Part shown: positions 34,001-40,650 of the stretch, piece by piece
Numbering within the stretch: the stretch's first letter is position 1
Layout: each line of letters starts with the position of its first letter
Source: Echinarachnius parma
Taxonomy: Eukaryota > Echinodermata > Echinoidea > Clypeasteroida > Echinarachniidae
Reading direction: 5' to 3'
NCBI GenBank assembly: GCA_037951105.1
Contig: JBAMJV010003245.1
Location: 43,896 to 107,895, forward strand
DNA: 64,000 bases
Position numbers and translations under genes: made by a program
Notes under the pieces: model-generated
What the model was told of the DNA's origin: nothing
The model's database searches: none
What the model saw: only the letters and a program-made list of their open reading frames with translations

Positions 34001-35246
34001 TATCATCAACAACTATTTAAAAACCTATTTCAATTTTGTTCAAAGAAGTCTATAAGCATTTTTTGTTTTTTTCTAAAAAGTCAAAATGTCCCCTGGCCGG
34101 TAGACTTATGAATAAAATATCTTGAAATCAAATTTTTCAACTATGAGAGCATTGAAAGGGAATGATTCTCATTTTGCATGTTTTATTCAAGGAACTTTCA
34201 AATGGAATTAAAGCCAACCGATTTTTCGGGAAGTACCAATACTCAAGTGTACCTTTTATTTGTACCAGATTATTATGTGAAAAACAATACGTTATCATTT
34301 ATGTGATGTATGATTTTGCAATAAATGCGGTTTATCTTCTGTTAACACTTTTGTTGTGTATAGTGATGTTCTATTTGTTTTTTAATTAGATGTTCGTTTT
34401 ATTTTGGTTCACCATTTTGAAGTGTTTTGTTTCATTTTGTTTTCATTCATTATGTGGACATAAAGGATTCATGTTTTTCGTGTTTTAATTGATATTTAGA
34501 GTAGCTTCATAATGATCTATGTGTAATATTTATCTATTATATTATCATTCATTTATTATCATTCTCATTAGCTGTGCTTAATGTGTGACTTCTAACAACT
34601 AATTGAAACTTTCAATGATTTTGAAAAGTCCTACATGTGGATGCAAACAGTATAACATTCTGTGCTTTTCTCTCAATTAATTTTATTTGATTAAAAATGG
34701 TTATCATTTAATTGTAAGTAAGCGTTATAAACATAATTTATAATTACTCATTGTTTCTCAGTTATGTATTTTCACATGTTGTTCTTGAAAAGAGATTCTG
34801 TTAATCGTTAACATGTATTGTAATTATATAATTCACACATTTTATGTTATCTTCACTAATCTTGAAGGCAGTAGATTTAATGTATAGATAATATGAGGTA
34901 AACAAATCATTATTTAGCAAGTATTAGTAACATTTATCAAAACAATAATAAACAATTATTAATTATTGGTCTCTGCATAATGGGTTGAAAAGAAATGGAC
35001 TACTCTAATTAAATGTGTTGTATTTGAACAAACATTTGGGATATTTCATATGACAATTTTCTCTGCTTGATATTGTGTACTCCTATTTAATTTACAGACC
35101 ACTGCACTCTATTAAAATAATTAATTAGAGTTTAATTGATAATAGATGAAATGTAATTTACAAATTGTTTATTATCCATTCACCTTTTCATTTATTATTC
35201 TATGTCATTCCAGACTCTTCTTGCGAGAGATGCTGCAGTCCCCTGA
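8434..35246 (+). CDS. Gene 1: class I-like GLUT sugar transporter (SLC2 family)
   Basis: Thirteen spliced exons encode a 517-residue facilitative sugar carrier, compared with 492 for human GLUT1. Coding exons: 8434-8499, 10073-10174, 12748-12908, 16504-16628, 17734-17874, 19641-19778, 21009-21196, 23964-24074, 27909-28010, 28422-28497, 29063-29190, 30699-30881 and 35214-35246. All junctions are GT/AG and in frame. Visible motifs: FGYNTG in helix 1, N63-D-T sequon in the first exofacial loop, PESPR (226-230), class I QLS (297-299) followed by [14 protein letters not shown] after helix 8, IPW with W408 at the GLUT1 cytochalasin-B Trp position, and PETK (473-476). By family knowledge it moves hexose passively through the plasma membrane; the QLS motif favours glucose over fructose, but that is inference. 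The start is supported by an in-frame TGA 15 bp upstream. Relic exon copies lie in many introns. Confidence 0.93.
9276..9515. mobile_element. Nested hairpin element with GGCCCC ends
   Basis: An almost perfect 66-bp palindrome (9390-9455) begins GGCCCCGTAACAT and is centred on CGTACG. It sits inside a weaker inverted pair: GTGCCCACGACT / GACTAAAAGAAC on the left and GTTCTTTTAGTC / AGTCGTGGGCAC on the right. A related outer pair lies in intron 2 near 10,384-10,500. Confidence 0.75.
9862..9908 (+). pseudogene. Relic of gene 1 exon 2
   Basis: Follows a TATAG acceptor-like site and matches the first ~46 nt of exon 2 (GGAAAGATGACC then CCATAACTTCTGCAGAAGCTGTGTT-like sequence), then runs into ATT repeats. 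It has no donor. The working exon starts 211 bp downstream. Confidence 0.75.
10073..10174 (+). CDS. Gene 1 exon 2 (residues 23-56, helix 1)
   Basis: Phase 0 to phase 0, 34 codons, ending at a GTAAGT donor. It encodes helix 1 with [14 protein letters not shown], the strongest GLUT1-like signature in the gene. Confidence 0.95.
10184..10511. mobile_element. Foldback element next to exon 2 donor
   Basis: GGCCCAACC...GACGTGCCC at 10187-10219 is repeated inverted near 10,478-10,511. It begins nine bases after the donor. It encloses poly-G 'GGGGGCTA' segments that have inverted copies near 11,455-11,580. Confidence 0.6.
10515..11246. mobile_element. pogo/Tigger-like element split by another element
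   Basis: Ends CAGTAAAACCT and AGGTTTGACTG flanked by TA on each side, with internal 'GTGGCCACTTGTCTA' and 'GGTGGTCACTG' as in related copies near 29,513, 36,021 and 53,226. It is interrupted at 10561-11109 by a Tc1/mariner-like MITE, so this element is the older of the two. Confidence 0.65.
10561..11109. mobile_element. Tc1/mariner-like MITE, 549 bp
   Basis: Starts CAGGGTGGCCC and ends GGGCCACCCTG, with TA on both sides as the target duplication. The arms form a long imperfect foldback (about 240 bp each), including 'GATAAATCGCACTT' and its inverse. No transposase frame. Confidence 0.8.
11440..11840. repeat. Inverted repeat arm and low-complexity tract
   Basis: 11,455-11,580 is the inverse of sequence near 10,225-10,330. 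It is followed by T-rich simple sequence, a poly-G run (about 11,709-11,725) and a poly-C run (about 11,803-11,824). No gene seen. Confidence 0.6.
12411..12592 (+). repeat. Two-copy ~90 bp tandem duplication
   Basis: Segments beginning TTACCCAGTCCAGTAGGGGG at about 12411 and 12501 are nearly identical through 'AAAAACTGTTGGG'. Confidence 0.85.
12748..12908 (+). CDS. Gene 1 exon 3 (residues 57-110)
   Basis: 161 bp, phase 0 in and phase 2 out (AG|G). It encodes the exofacial loop with the N63-D-T sequon (matching the glycosylated Asn45 loop of GLUT1) and helix 2 ([18 protein letters not shown]). Confidence 0.95.
13067..13290 (+). repeat. poly-C / (AAAT)n microsatellite, duplicated
   Basis: The block ACAGTGTTG + poly-C + poly-A + AATA repeats occurs at about 13067 and again at about 13160, then continues as AAAT repeats. 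Confidence 0.9.
14046..14115 (+). repeat. tRNA-derived SINE head
   Basis: Contains an A-box-like segment (TATAGCGCTGGTCTA) and a B-box-like segment (GGAGTTTGGATCCC) at tRNA spacing. The arms do not fold as a complete tRNA and no clean acceptor stem is visible, so a SINE head or tRNA pseudogene is more likely than a working tRNA. Confidence 0.45.
15358..15446 (+). pseudogene. Relic of gene 1 exon 4, copy a
   Basis: Aligns with exon 4 from GAAAGGC through CCGATTCCT: 'TGATGGGCTTTCACAAAATG' matches the exon's TGATGGGCTTTTCCAAGATG. Several indels break the frame. Confidence 0.7.
15913..16005 (+). pseudogene. Relic of gene 1 exon 4, copy b
   Basis: A CAG acceptor with pyrimidine-rich upstream sequence resembling the true exon 4 acceptor, then GAAAGGTGG... 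matching the first ~85 nt of exon 4, with frame-breaking changes. No donor is found. Confidence 0.7.
16504..16628 (+). CDS. Gene 1 exon 4 (residues 110-152)
   Basis: 125 bp, phase 2 in and phase 1 out. It encodes the R-K-G loop after helix 2, helix 3, and the start of helix 4 ([16 protein letters not shown]), the beginning of sugar transport signature 2. Confidence 0.95.
16629..17432 (+). other. Gene 1 intron 4, first part
   Basis: AT-rich, with a G-rich run near 16,849-16,863 and a degenerate GGTTAGGG-type stretch at 17,170-17,390. No gene seen. Confidence 0.5.
17433..17540 (+). pseudogene. Relic of gene 1 exon 5
   Basis: Begins after TTTTAG and matches exon 5 from CTTTGTAC through CTTATATC. 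An in-frame TGA follows CTGAGG. About 13 nt of the exon start are missing and there is no donor. The working exon is 0.3 kb downstream. Confidence 0.85.
17734..17874 (+). CDS. Gene 1 exon 5 (residues 152-199)
   Basis: 141 bp, phase 1 in and phase 1 out, donor GTAAGT. It completes transport signature 2 ([16 protein letters not shown]...LRG) and encodes helix 5 ([13 protein letters not shown]), with the Gln conserved among GLUTs. Confidence 0.95.
18167..18247 (+). mobile_element. SINE-like insert with TAA tail
   Basis: AATAATAATAA then GAACATTTATATAGCGCAG and CTCTACAGCGCTT. It is flanked by short CCTTT repeats. An inverted relative lies at 20068-20152. It sits inside the first exon 6 fragment. 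Confidence 0.75.
18700..18934. mobile_element. Inverted-repeat element in exon 6 fragment
   Basis: Termini AAGAGCTTAATTCCAAAAGG and its inverse CCTTTTGGCACTAAGCTCTT (about 35 bp arms with GATCCACTTT / AAAGTGGATT further in). 235 bp, no coding capacity. It splits the third exon 6 fragment. Confidence 0.8.
19246..19397 (+). pseudogene. Best-preserved exon 6 fragment
   Basis: From the CCCAG acceptor it reads in frame (after the split Gly) as [20 protein letters not shown] to PESPRYLL, nearly identical to exon 6. It then leaves the exon sequence and stops at a TGA near 19,395. With no donor, use of this acceptor would end the protein after helix 6. Confidence 0.8.
19641..19778 (+). CDS. Gene 1 exon 6 (residues 199-245)
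   Basis: 138 bp, phase 1 in and phase 1 out, donor GTGAGT. It encodes helix 6 and the PESPRYLL motif (226-233), then the charged start of the cytosolic loop ([10 protein letters not shown]). It is the only copy in the array with both acceptor and donor. Confidence 0.95.
20068..20152 (-). mobile_element. SINE-like insert, inverted copy
   Basis: TGAAGCGCAGTAGAGTATAT...GCTGCGCTATATAAATG followed by a TTA microsatellite. It is the reverse complement of the 18167 element. Confidence 0.8.
20153..20215 (+). pseudogene. Fragment of exon 6 3' end and donor
   Basis: GAACAAGAGCAG followed by GTGAGTAACA and 'TTTTCCTGAAATATTTG' matches the end of exon 6 and its downstream intron. It is cut on the left by the SINE-like insert. 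Spliced in as a mini-exon it would break the frame, so it is treated as a relic. Confidence 0.6.
21009..21196 (+). CDS. Gene 1 exon 7 (residues 245-307)
   Basis: 188 bp, phase 1 in and phase 0 out, donor GTGAGT. It encodes the charged helical part of the large cytosolic loop ([21 protein letters not shown]) and helix 7 ending [11 protein letters not shown]. The QLS triplet (297-299) is a class I hallmark linked to glucose selectivity. Confidence 0.96.
21430..22745 (+). repeat. Four-copy tandem repeat with ATG microsatellites
   Basis: Segments with 'GCAAAAGCTGTCAA', 'ATGCATG' and 'GGTAGCCCTTTCAG' recur near 21,486, 21,690, 22,285 and 22,570. They are separated by GGTGGTGGTG and ATG/ACG repeats, longest at 22050-22210. 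A foldback MITE (21825-21975) interrupts the second copy. The poly-Met, poly-His and poly-Ser frames here are microsatellite translations. Confidence 0.8.
21825..21975. mobile_element. Foldback MITE, GGGCTCGTTTCATGAAA ends
   Basis: Left arm GGGCTCGTTTCATGAAAGG...TAAGACCGTCTTAACTGTC and right arm GACAGTTAAAGACGGTCTTA...TTTCATGAAACGGGCCT form an imperfect hairpin of about 60 bp per arm. No coding capacity. Confidence 0.85.
22860..23475. repeat. Dispersed repeat remnants
   Basis: 22,880-22,985 resembles 36,690-36,800 (both carry 'ATTCTTATAAATGAAA' and 'CCAACAAGT'). 23,030-23,290 holds several GGGCAAGTAAA segments. 23,340-23,475 is an inverted relative of the repeat at the start of the window ('CGCACAATTTCAAGCC', then C/G-rich sequence). 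Confidence 0.6.
23570..23632 (+). pseudogene. Relic of gene 1 exon 8, copy a
   Basis: After CTCCAG, GATCTGCAATATTCCACATC continues as a match to the first ~60 nt of exon 8, with substitutions that break the frame. No donor. Confidence 0.8.
23791..23845 (+). pseudogene. Relic of gene 1 exon 8, copy b
   Basis: After ATTCAG, GTTCTGTACTATTCCACATC matches exon 8, then a TAG follows in frame. It shares its non-exonic tail (GGACTAACCC and ATGAATATTCTGA) with copy a. The working exon starts 173 bp downstream. Confidence 0.8.
23964..24074 (+). CDS. Gene 1 exon 8 (residues 308-344)
   Basis: 111 bp, phase 0 to phase 0, donor GTAAGT. It encodes VLYYSTSIF (end of helix 7), the exofacial loop and helix 8. 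Confidence 0.95.
24382..24749. mobile_element. MITE with TTAA ends, 368 bp
   Basis: TTAAAGGGATGCCTGTAAAG on the left mirrors CTTTACAGGTGCTCCTTTAA on the right. The TTAA at each boundary fits a piggyBac-type target, which is inference from the ends alone. Confidence 0.75.
25485..25680 (+). repeat. poly-G runs in a ~63 bp duplication
   Basis: Poly-G followed by TGGTGGCAAGATA..GGCAAGTTTTCCATG occurs twice (about 25585 and 25636). Confidence 0.85.
25723..25932. mobile_element. Foldback MITE, GCCCGGCGCAGACAG ends
   Basis: GCCCGGCGCAGACAGAGCCG on the left has its inverse CGGCTCTGTCTGCGCCGGGC on the right. The arms extend inward through GACTCGAC / GTCGAGTC. The 136-codon plus-strand frame across it is not a gene. 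Confidence 0.9.
26107..26352. mobile_element. TTAACC-type MITE with nested GGGCCC foldback
   Basis: Outer element: TTAACCTGTTCAGG and GTCATGAAAGGGTTAA, with internal 'TTCTCCATAGACCTCAGCC' shared with 47,877 and 48,319. An inner foldback at about 26118-26271 (CAGGGCCCGTTGCA...TTGCAACGAGGCCC) has inserted into it. Confidence 0.7.
26389..26784. mobile_element. MITE with TTAA ends, 396 bp
   Basis: TTAAAGGGACTTAGTAAC on the left and GTTACTAGATCCCTTTAA on the right. The interior resembles an inverted copy of sequence at 38,130-38,400. Confidence 0.75.
26785..27908 (+). other. End of gene 1 intron 8
   Basis: AT-rich sequence with a TATA microsatellite near 27,355. I see no gene or clear element here. 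Confidence 0.6.
27909..28010 (+). CDS. Gene 1 exon 9 (residues 345-378)
   Basis: 102 bp, phase 0 to phase 0, donor GTAAGT. It encodes [16 protein letters not shown] (sugar transport signature 1, loop 8-9) and helix 9. Confidence 0.96.
28011..28421 (+). other. Gene 1 intron 9
   Basis: 411 bp. Begins with an ATTG microsatellite (28016-28046) and contains a CTT run (28138-28156). No gene. Confidence 0.85.
28422..28497 (+). CDS. Gene 1 exon 10 (residues 379-404)
   Basis: 76 bp, phase 0 in and phase 1 out, donor GTAAGT. It encodes the loop EAWDGSS and helix 10 ([17 protein letters not shown]). Confidence 0.95.
28498..29062 (+). other. Gene 1 intron 10
   Basis: 565 bp with poly-G runs near 28,629 and 28,748. 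No gene. Confidence 0.8.
29063..29190 (+). CDS. Gene 1 exon 11 (residues 404-446)
   Basis: 128 bp, phase 1 in and phase 0 out. It encodes [18 protein letters not shown], with W408 matching GLUT1 Trp388, and helix 11. The preceding GPGP of GLUT1 is GPAS here. Confidence 0.96.
29191..30431 (+). other. Gene 1 intron 11, first part
   Basis: Begins with a TAA-tailed SINE-like repeat (29215-29510) containing GCATTTATATAGAGC and AGCGCTGTT. pogo/Tigger-like fragments follow, with CAGTCAAACCTG at 29513 and TGTCAAACCTGTC near 29,728. Confidence 0.65.
30432..30518 (+). pseudogene. Truncated copy of exon 12 (possible alternative 3' exon)
   Basis: After a GCTAACAG acceptor, it reads [20 protein letters not shown] then FTLKYLCL and a TGA at 30516-30518. 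It matches the first ~75 nt of exon 12, 267 bp downstream, then diverges. If used, the protein would lose the PETK motif and the whole cytosolic tail. Most likely a relic. Confidence 0.75.
30699..30881 (+). CDS. Gene 1 exon 12 (residues 447-507)
   Basis: 183 bp, phase 0. It encodes helix 12 ([19 protein letters not shown]), the [11 protein letters not shown] motif and a basic tail ending NVHEQD at a GTAAGT donor. If the donor is not used, the frame continues VSDHA to a TAA at 30897-30899, giving a 512-residue form. Confidence 0.93.
30883..31105 (+). repeat. Two-copy ~116 bp tandem duplication
   Basis: AAGTGATCATGCTTAATTGC occurs at 30884 and about 31000, and the following ~80 bp are also repeated. 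The unit begins at the exon 12 donor. Confidence 0.85.
31106..35213 (+). other. Gene 1 intron 12
   Basis: AT-rich sequence with a poly-C run (31445-31465). 33785-34075 is a repeat with an inverted partner at 38625-38895. I see no gene; the short frames are what AT-rich sequence gives by chance. Confidence 0.65.
33785..34075 (+). repeat. Dispersed repeat, inverted partner at 38.6-38.9 kb
   Basis: Segments 'ACAAACTAATAGTTATAACT', 'TGCTCGAAAGGTATAC' and 'GAGGGTGCT' recur in reverse order and strand at 38625-38895. The two copies bracket the last exon of gene 1. Confidence 0.8.
35214..35246 (+). CDS. Gene 1 exon 13 (last 10 residues)
   Basis: After TTCCAG, phase 0 reads [10 protein letters not shown] and a TGA at 35244-35246. 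The call rests on the strong exon 12 donor and a good acceptor with open frame. It does not resemble known GLUT C-termini, so it needs transcript support. Confidence 0.5.
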   Translation, partial: TLLARDAAVP

Positions 35247-35299
35247 TCCATGCCTCCCGTGCTTGAATGTCCTGCTTCATTCATTTTGTCTTGTGTGTC

Positions 35300-35610
35300 A
35301 GCTCATCATGTGACCTCATCATGTGACTTCATCATGTGACCATATGTGATTTCATTCTGTGACTTTATCATGTCACTTCATCATGTGACCGCATTATGTG
35401 ATTTCATCATGTGACTTCATGTGACTTCATTATGTGATTTCATCATGTGTCTTCATGTGACTTCATTATGTGATTTCATCATGTGACTTCATGTGACTTC
35501 ATTATGTGATTTCATCATGTATCTTCATCATGTGACCATATCATGTGACCTTATCATCCTACTTAATCATGTGACTTCACCTTGTGACCTCGTCATGTCA
35601 CCATGAGCGT
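35300..35610 (+). repeat. Degenerate TTCATCATGTGAC minisatellite
   Basis: About 18 variants of a 12-16 bp unit (TTCATCATGTGAC, TTCATTATGTGAT). It lies 54 bp after the exon 13 stop, so probably in the gene 1 3' UTR. Confidence 0.85.
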
Positions 35611-35948
35611 AGATCTGTCATTGATACCCATTCAACAGGGGGGGGGGGATGATCTACTCATTCATCCCCCCTGATGAATAGGTATTACGTAAGTATCTAT
35701 GCCCCTGTTCAAATTTACGATCTTCAAATTGATTGTCCAATTTTCTGCGCAAACTTTAGTTTGAAAGTAAGCTATGAAAATCGCCACACTCGCAATATGC
35801 AATTTCTGGCAATGAAGTGAATTTTTTTGATAATTCATCAAATTATGTGTTTTTTTTCTCTGAAAATTATGTTTTTTCATGCCATTTTATTCTGGTTTTT
35901 GTTTTCATTGATCAAGGTTGGCAGCTCTAATGCCTTTTTGTCGTCATT

Positions 35949-36394
35949 CCAATTCCACCATTTAGCATCAAGTAGTTTATAGCTGCCTATTCATTTATGT
36001 GTATAGTTGTTTTGTTGATACAGTCAGACCTGTATTTATAGTGACAGCCTAAAGAAAAAACCCAAAGTGGTCACTGCAGACAGTTGACCTCTATTGTAAG
36101 GTTCCATGATAGCATTGATTTTATCTGCAGAGAATCACTTTTAGTGGCCACTATGGGCAGGATTCCACCATTTACCATCAAGTAGTGTATAGCTATTCAT
36201 TTATGTGTATAGTTGTTTTGTGATAGACCTGTATTTATAGTGACCTGTATTTATAGTGACAGCCTAAAGAAAAAACCCAAAGTGGTCACTGCAGACAGTT
36301 GACCTCTATCTAAAAGTTCCATAGCATTCATTGGTTTTATCTGCTGGGAATCACTTCTAGTGGGCAGGTTGGCTGCCCTAGACAGGTTTGAATG
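35949..36394. mobile_element. pogo/Tigger-like element with tandem duplication
   Basis: CAGTCAGACCTG at 36021 and CAGGTTTGAATG ending at 36394, both flanked by TA. The flank (ATTCCACCATTTA..CATCAAGTAG) and left half are tandemly duplicated (about 35949 and 36161). Confidence 0.65.
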
Positions 36395-36828
36395 TATATA
36401 GTTGGTTAGTTGATTAGATCAGAAAACATAGTAGTAGTACCAGCTTTATTTGTCATGCATTAATGATCTTTTAATTCATTACTGCCAAAGCTATGTGTTA
36501 GCTAAAATGGTTAGCTATAATCATTGCTATTTTGTACTTGGACATGTAGATATATATTTTAAATAGCTTCAAGAATTCTTTAATACCGACTAATGTGTTT
36601 TGAATGTTTGTTGACATCAGTCATACAACTACAGCTTTATTTTCAAGCATTATCTTTTTACTCATTCCTACGGATGCCTGTGTGTGTGATATGAAATGGA
36701 ACCAACACCCCATATCCAAAATATTATTCTTATAAATGAAATGTGATAGTTTTAGTAGTCCATTCCCCCAACAAGTACAGAAAAATAGGTTTCCAGACAA
36801 ATTCTGGAATAGGAAAACTCATCACCAT

Positions 36829-37172
36829 TAGAGGTGTCGATTTCGGGAGTATTTCCCTCCCGGGACTCGCGATAATTTTTCGGGCGAGTCACGGGTACCC
36901 GGAATTTACCCATTTGTTGATTCCGCTATCGGCATGTCAAGCCGCTGGGAAAACATGTTCATTCAAGTGACAAAAATGCAGCCTATTTATGACAAACTCG
37001 GGCGTTCAAAGAGGGGAAAAGGAAAGAAAAGAAAATGAGAGTGGGCAGATAACTTGGGCGTTCAAAAAGGGGACTTTTGCTATTTTTTCAGGATATCGAG
37101 TATCGATTTTTGCGCCCGGGACTCAACATTTTTCGGCGGGACCCGGGTACCCGTGACTCGTCAACAGCACTA
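36829..37172. mobile_element. hAT-like MITE with 8-bp target duplication
   Basis: Termini TAGAGGTGTCGA and TCAACAGCACTA (inverse TAGTGCTGTTGA). The flanks carry the exact 8-bp duplication ATCACCAT (36821-36828 and 37173-37180). It contains GGGTACCCG palindromes. 344 bp, no transposase. Confidence 0.85.
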
Positions 37173-37835
37173 ATCACCATACTAAATTATGTCTTCATGG
37201 GTCTGCAGAAGAAGACTAGTCTATTGTCCAGGACGTACACGTTCTATTGTCTTCTCTATGCTCTGCATGTATAGAATTAACGCACTCTGATACGTTTGGC
37301 GCTTAAGGAACCAAAGGCCATGTTAGGTTCTGTACATTCTGGTGATCAGTTGCATTTTTTTAATGAATTTTAATTACACAACTCTTTGCAGAGTTTTGTA
37401 AATTTATTTAATATCAAATAACGGTAACAAAACATAAGCCTGTGTTCTTTGTGTGGTGGTCCCCTTTAAGGCATTAAGCTTTTTACCATGATTGCCATTT
37501 TTTGCTTGTACATAATTGTATGTATATGTAATGTATTGTATGTTTTTCGAATTGCAGCTGCGAGAATTTTGACCGACTGGTTTGCTTTGAATGGACAGTG
37601 TTGTGATTTGTGGGAGAAAAGTTTGTCTGCTAAATTTGGACCTCTTCTATTTGTAATTGTACATGACATTTCTTCTGCAAGGAAGGGCAAAGAATGAGAA
37701 GGGCGCTGAATCACTTGTTGGTCTCTGGAGATAATCATGTTTAAAGCTTGGTAGCCATGAACTTACCAAATTATGCTGTCTTTTGAATAATTTTGTTATT
37801 CCCAAAATTAGAAGTAGCAACAAGTTGCGCTTAGA

Positions 37836-37900
37836 AACCCTGTATTAAGCGCTATATAAATGCAAGCTGTTATTATTATTATTACTATTATAATAATCTA
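37836..37900 (-). mobile_element. SINE-like tail
   Basis: TTAAGCGCTATATAAATGCA followed by TTATTATTATTA, the same tail type as at 18167 and 20068. Confidence 0.65.
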
Positions 37901-38129
37901 AAAAATTGGGCATCACAAAGAGAAGGCTCTGACCTACAAGATGATGTGCAGAACTCAATTTAGCCCAAAATAGACTTTACGCCCTTCTTACTCTAACCCA
38001 ACGATTTGTATGTTTAGTTTCCCAGTCCGTTTAGAGGGATCTAGGAACTTTGTTAATATGTGAAAACAAATAATGGTGAATGGTTGATGAAATGTGCATT
38101 TTGTGATCTGATTATGTCCACTGAGTGAA

Positions 38130-38900
38130 GTGTTAAAATTCCATGGTAAATGAATGTCATATGACTGAGTAATGAGCGAAAACGCAATTCACTGCACTTG
38201 TACACGGTTATAATTATCCGGTAGATAATTTAAAATCCAATCACTTCAATCAAACATATCTCTATAACATGCTATAAATTTGGCAAACCAAAACCTACTC
38301 CATGTTTCTATTGTTAATACAATATCAATGAGGTATGTGAGAACCACTGGGGTTCTAGGTAAGTTTTGCCAAGTTTGACAATGTTACTAGATCCCTTTAA
38401 AGGGATAGTTGAGTTTTGGTATAGAGGGCGCTTCAAGAAATAATTTTGTTGTGAGGTATAGAGGGCGCTTCTAGAAAGAATTTTGTTGTGAGGTAATGAA
38501 AAACGGAGTGTCAAATATTAAAGAGCATACAATTTTAATGACGGAATAAACTTTATTTGATAAAAATAGTTTCAGAAATATGAAATGTCAATAAATATAT
38601 CCGATCAGAATAAATGTGGGGTCCCACAAAACAAAACAAAAATGCTTAAACTTTTTAAACAAATTTACAAAAGAGGTTTTTAATGGTATCTCGATTTAAT
38701 AATTATTTTAAAAAAACATCACTTGCACAATATTTTTTTTTTTAAATGGTTGAAAACCAATGTGTTTTTAGAAAGCACCCTCTTGTGTTTAATGGCTCTT
38801 TTGAATGATAACCGGCTTTTTACTTAGTCGTTTGTAATTTTGTATACCTTTCGAGCATGGAGTTATAACTATTAGTTTGTAATAGAGCAGGTTTTGGTGA
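38130..38900. repeat. Dispersed repeats
   Basis: 38,130-38,400 is an inverted relative of the 26,389 MITE interior. 38,410-38,500 carries a duplicated 'GAGGTATAGAGGGCGCTTC'. 38625-38895 is the inverted partner of 33785-34075. No gene. Confidence 0.7.
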
Positions 38901-39279
38901 CTAAAGGCAGTTTGACCAAAACTGTAGGCCTACTCACTCATTTGATGCATGTACGTCATACGTGGGGATGTAGAGTGCACTGTTTGAAATGCTACTTCGA
39001 ATTGCTACTTCTTTTGTAAGTTCCCCAATTTGTGTTGAAATGAAAGTGAAATCCGTTATTGATGTGCTGATTGGTACAAATTATTTTTGTAAAATTGAAT
39101 GATTCAAAAATATTTAACAGGGTCAACCAAATGACACTATTGAGATTACTTTTATACATGATTAATATTTCTCACTTTTTTATTGTAATAAAAATTGGTT
39201 GAAAAACTATATTTGTTCATATACTATAAGCACTGGTTATTTGAGAATGTTTGTGCTGTAGCATGATTAGCTATTTTCT

Positions 39280-39975
39280 TAAAGGAAAACAAAACGCTGG
39301 AATGTTCGCTTACTGTTATGATAAATGCATAATTTCCATCACTTCTAGTCATATATTTCCTCTTGGGTATCACTAATAATGGAAATAATTCATGTTTTTG
39401 AACCAACTTTCAACTGTTTTGACTGACCACTGGAGGCTGCCATGTTTTCCAACTGTACCAGATGAAACATCATCTGAGCGCATCTGAGCATGCACTAACA
39501 AAAGTGGGTTTGTTGAATCTGCTACCGTAAAACTTCGCCTATAGGCGCTACTATCTCACAGTATTAGCAGGTATTAATCAACAGCCCCAGCCACGTCCAC
39601 AAGGATCTAGTATAATGAATATGTATCTAGCCCTTTGTCAACGATCTTCGAGCAGGTCTTGATGAATATTCATGATAGCATAATCATGTAAAGTTGAGAC
39701 AACCCTATTGAACCAGTACCGCCTATAGGCGAAGTTTTACGGTATGTCAGTGGTTACGTTACCCGCATTTGTTAGTGCAAATCGAAGGATGTTTCATGCG
39801 GTACAGTTGGAAAACATGGCAACCTCCAGTGTTCAGTCCAAACAGATCATGATAGTGGTTTTAAAAACATAGTGATACCCAAGTCAAGAGGAAATATAGG
39901 ACTAGAAATTATGGGAATTGTGGCATCTATCGGTAACAGTAAGCAAAATTGCCAGTGATTGGCTCCCCTTTAAAG
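39280..39975. mobile_element. Foldback element split by a nested MITE
   Basis: The outer arms pair across 39,290-39,520 and 39,745-39,970: CATGTTTTCCAACTGTACC and GGTACAGTTGGAAAACATGG; AGTGATACCC with its inverse. Between them 39523-39743 is a second inverted-repeat element with ends TACCGTAAAACTTCGCC and GGCGAAGTTTTACGGTA. Confidence 0.85.
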
Positions 39976-39980
39976 ACAGA

Positions 39981-40288
39981 GGCCCGGATTTACAAAGGAG
40001 GTTTGTACAAACCATGTTCTACATCTATGGAGTGCTGCTCATATACAAGTAAAACAATTTCTAATTTCTAATGATATGACTGTTTAGTGCTTGCTAACCA
40101 GCAAATTTCACCATCTGTGAAGACAAACATGTATTTGGTGCCTTTAGTAAATGTGTACTATCAACATTGTGAACAATTTAGGAGTTTACATTCTTTCTCC
40201 ATCAGTTTACAAATGGCACTCCATAGATGTAGACCATGGTTTGTAGTTACTCTATGGTTTGTACAAACCTCCTTTGTGAATCCGGTCC
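39981..40288. mobile_element. Foldback MITE, GGCCCGGATT ends
   Basis: GGCCCGGATTTACAAAGGAG and the inverse CTCCTTTGTGAATCCGG. The arms continue through CTCCATAGATGTAGA and its inverse. Confidence 0.85.
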
Positions 40289-40296
40289 AGAGAGAA

Positions 40297-40540
40297 GGGC
40301 CTTTCACACATTCACGGTGCCAACACGGATGACCACGGATTGACGGTCTGTTTTTTGTTGCTTGGGTGTGATGCTTGGGCGCACCGGGGAAAATTTAAAC
40401 CTGCACAATTTTCACCCCGGATGAAATCAGTCCGTGTTGGCACCGTGGACGTCCGTGTAGCCACCGGGAGCTCCGTGTTGAGACCGGCGTTCTATTGTTA
40501 AGCTCATCCGTGTTGGCACCATGAATGTGTGACAGGCCCT
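40297..40540. mobile_element. Foldback MITE, GGGCCTTTCACAC ends
   Basis: GGGCCTTTCACACATTCACG / ATGAATGTGTGACAGGCCC, with CCAACACGGATG and CATCCGTGTTGG further in. Confidence 0.85.
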
Positions 40541-40650
40541 AGAGCGGCAATACATGAATGCGTTAGCTCATTCAGGACACTTTTGTCGGGTGAGAGTGAG
40601 AAGGGCATCAAGTCAATTATTTGTTAAGTTTAGATCCAAAGTCTTTAGTC

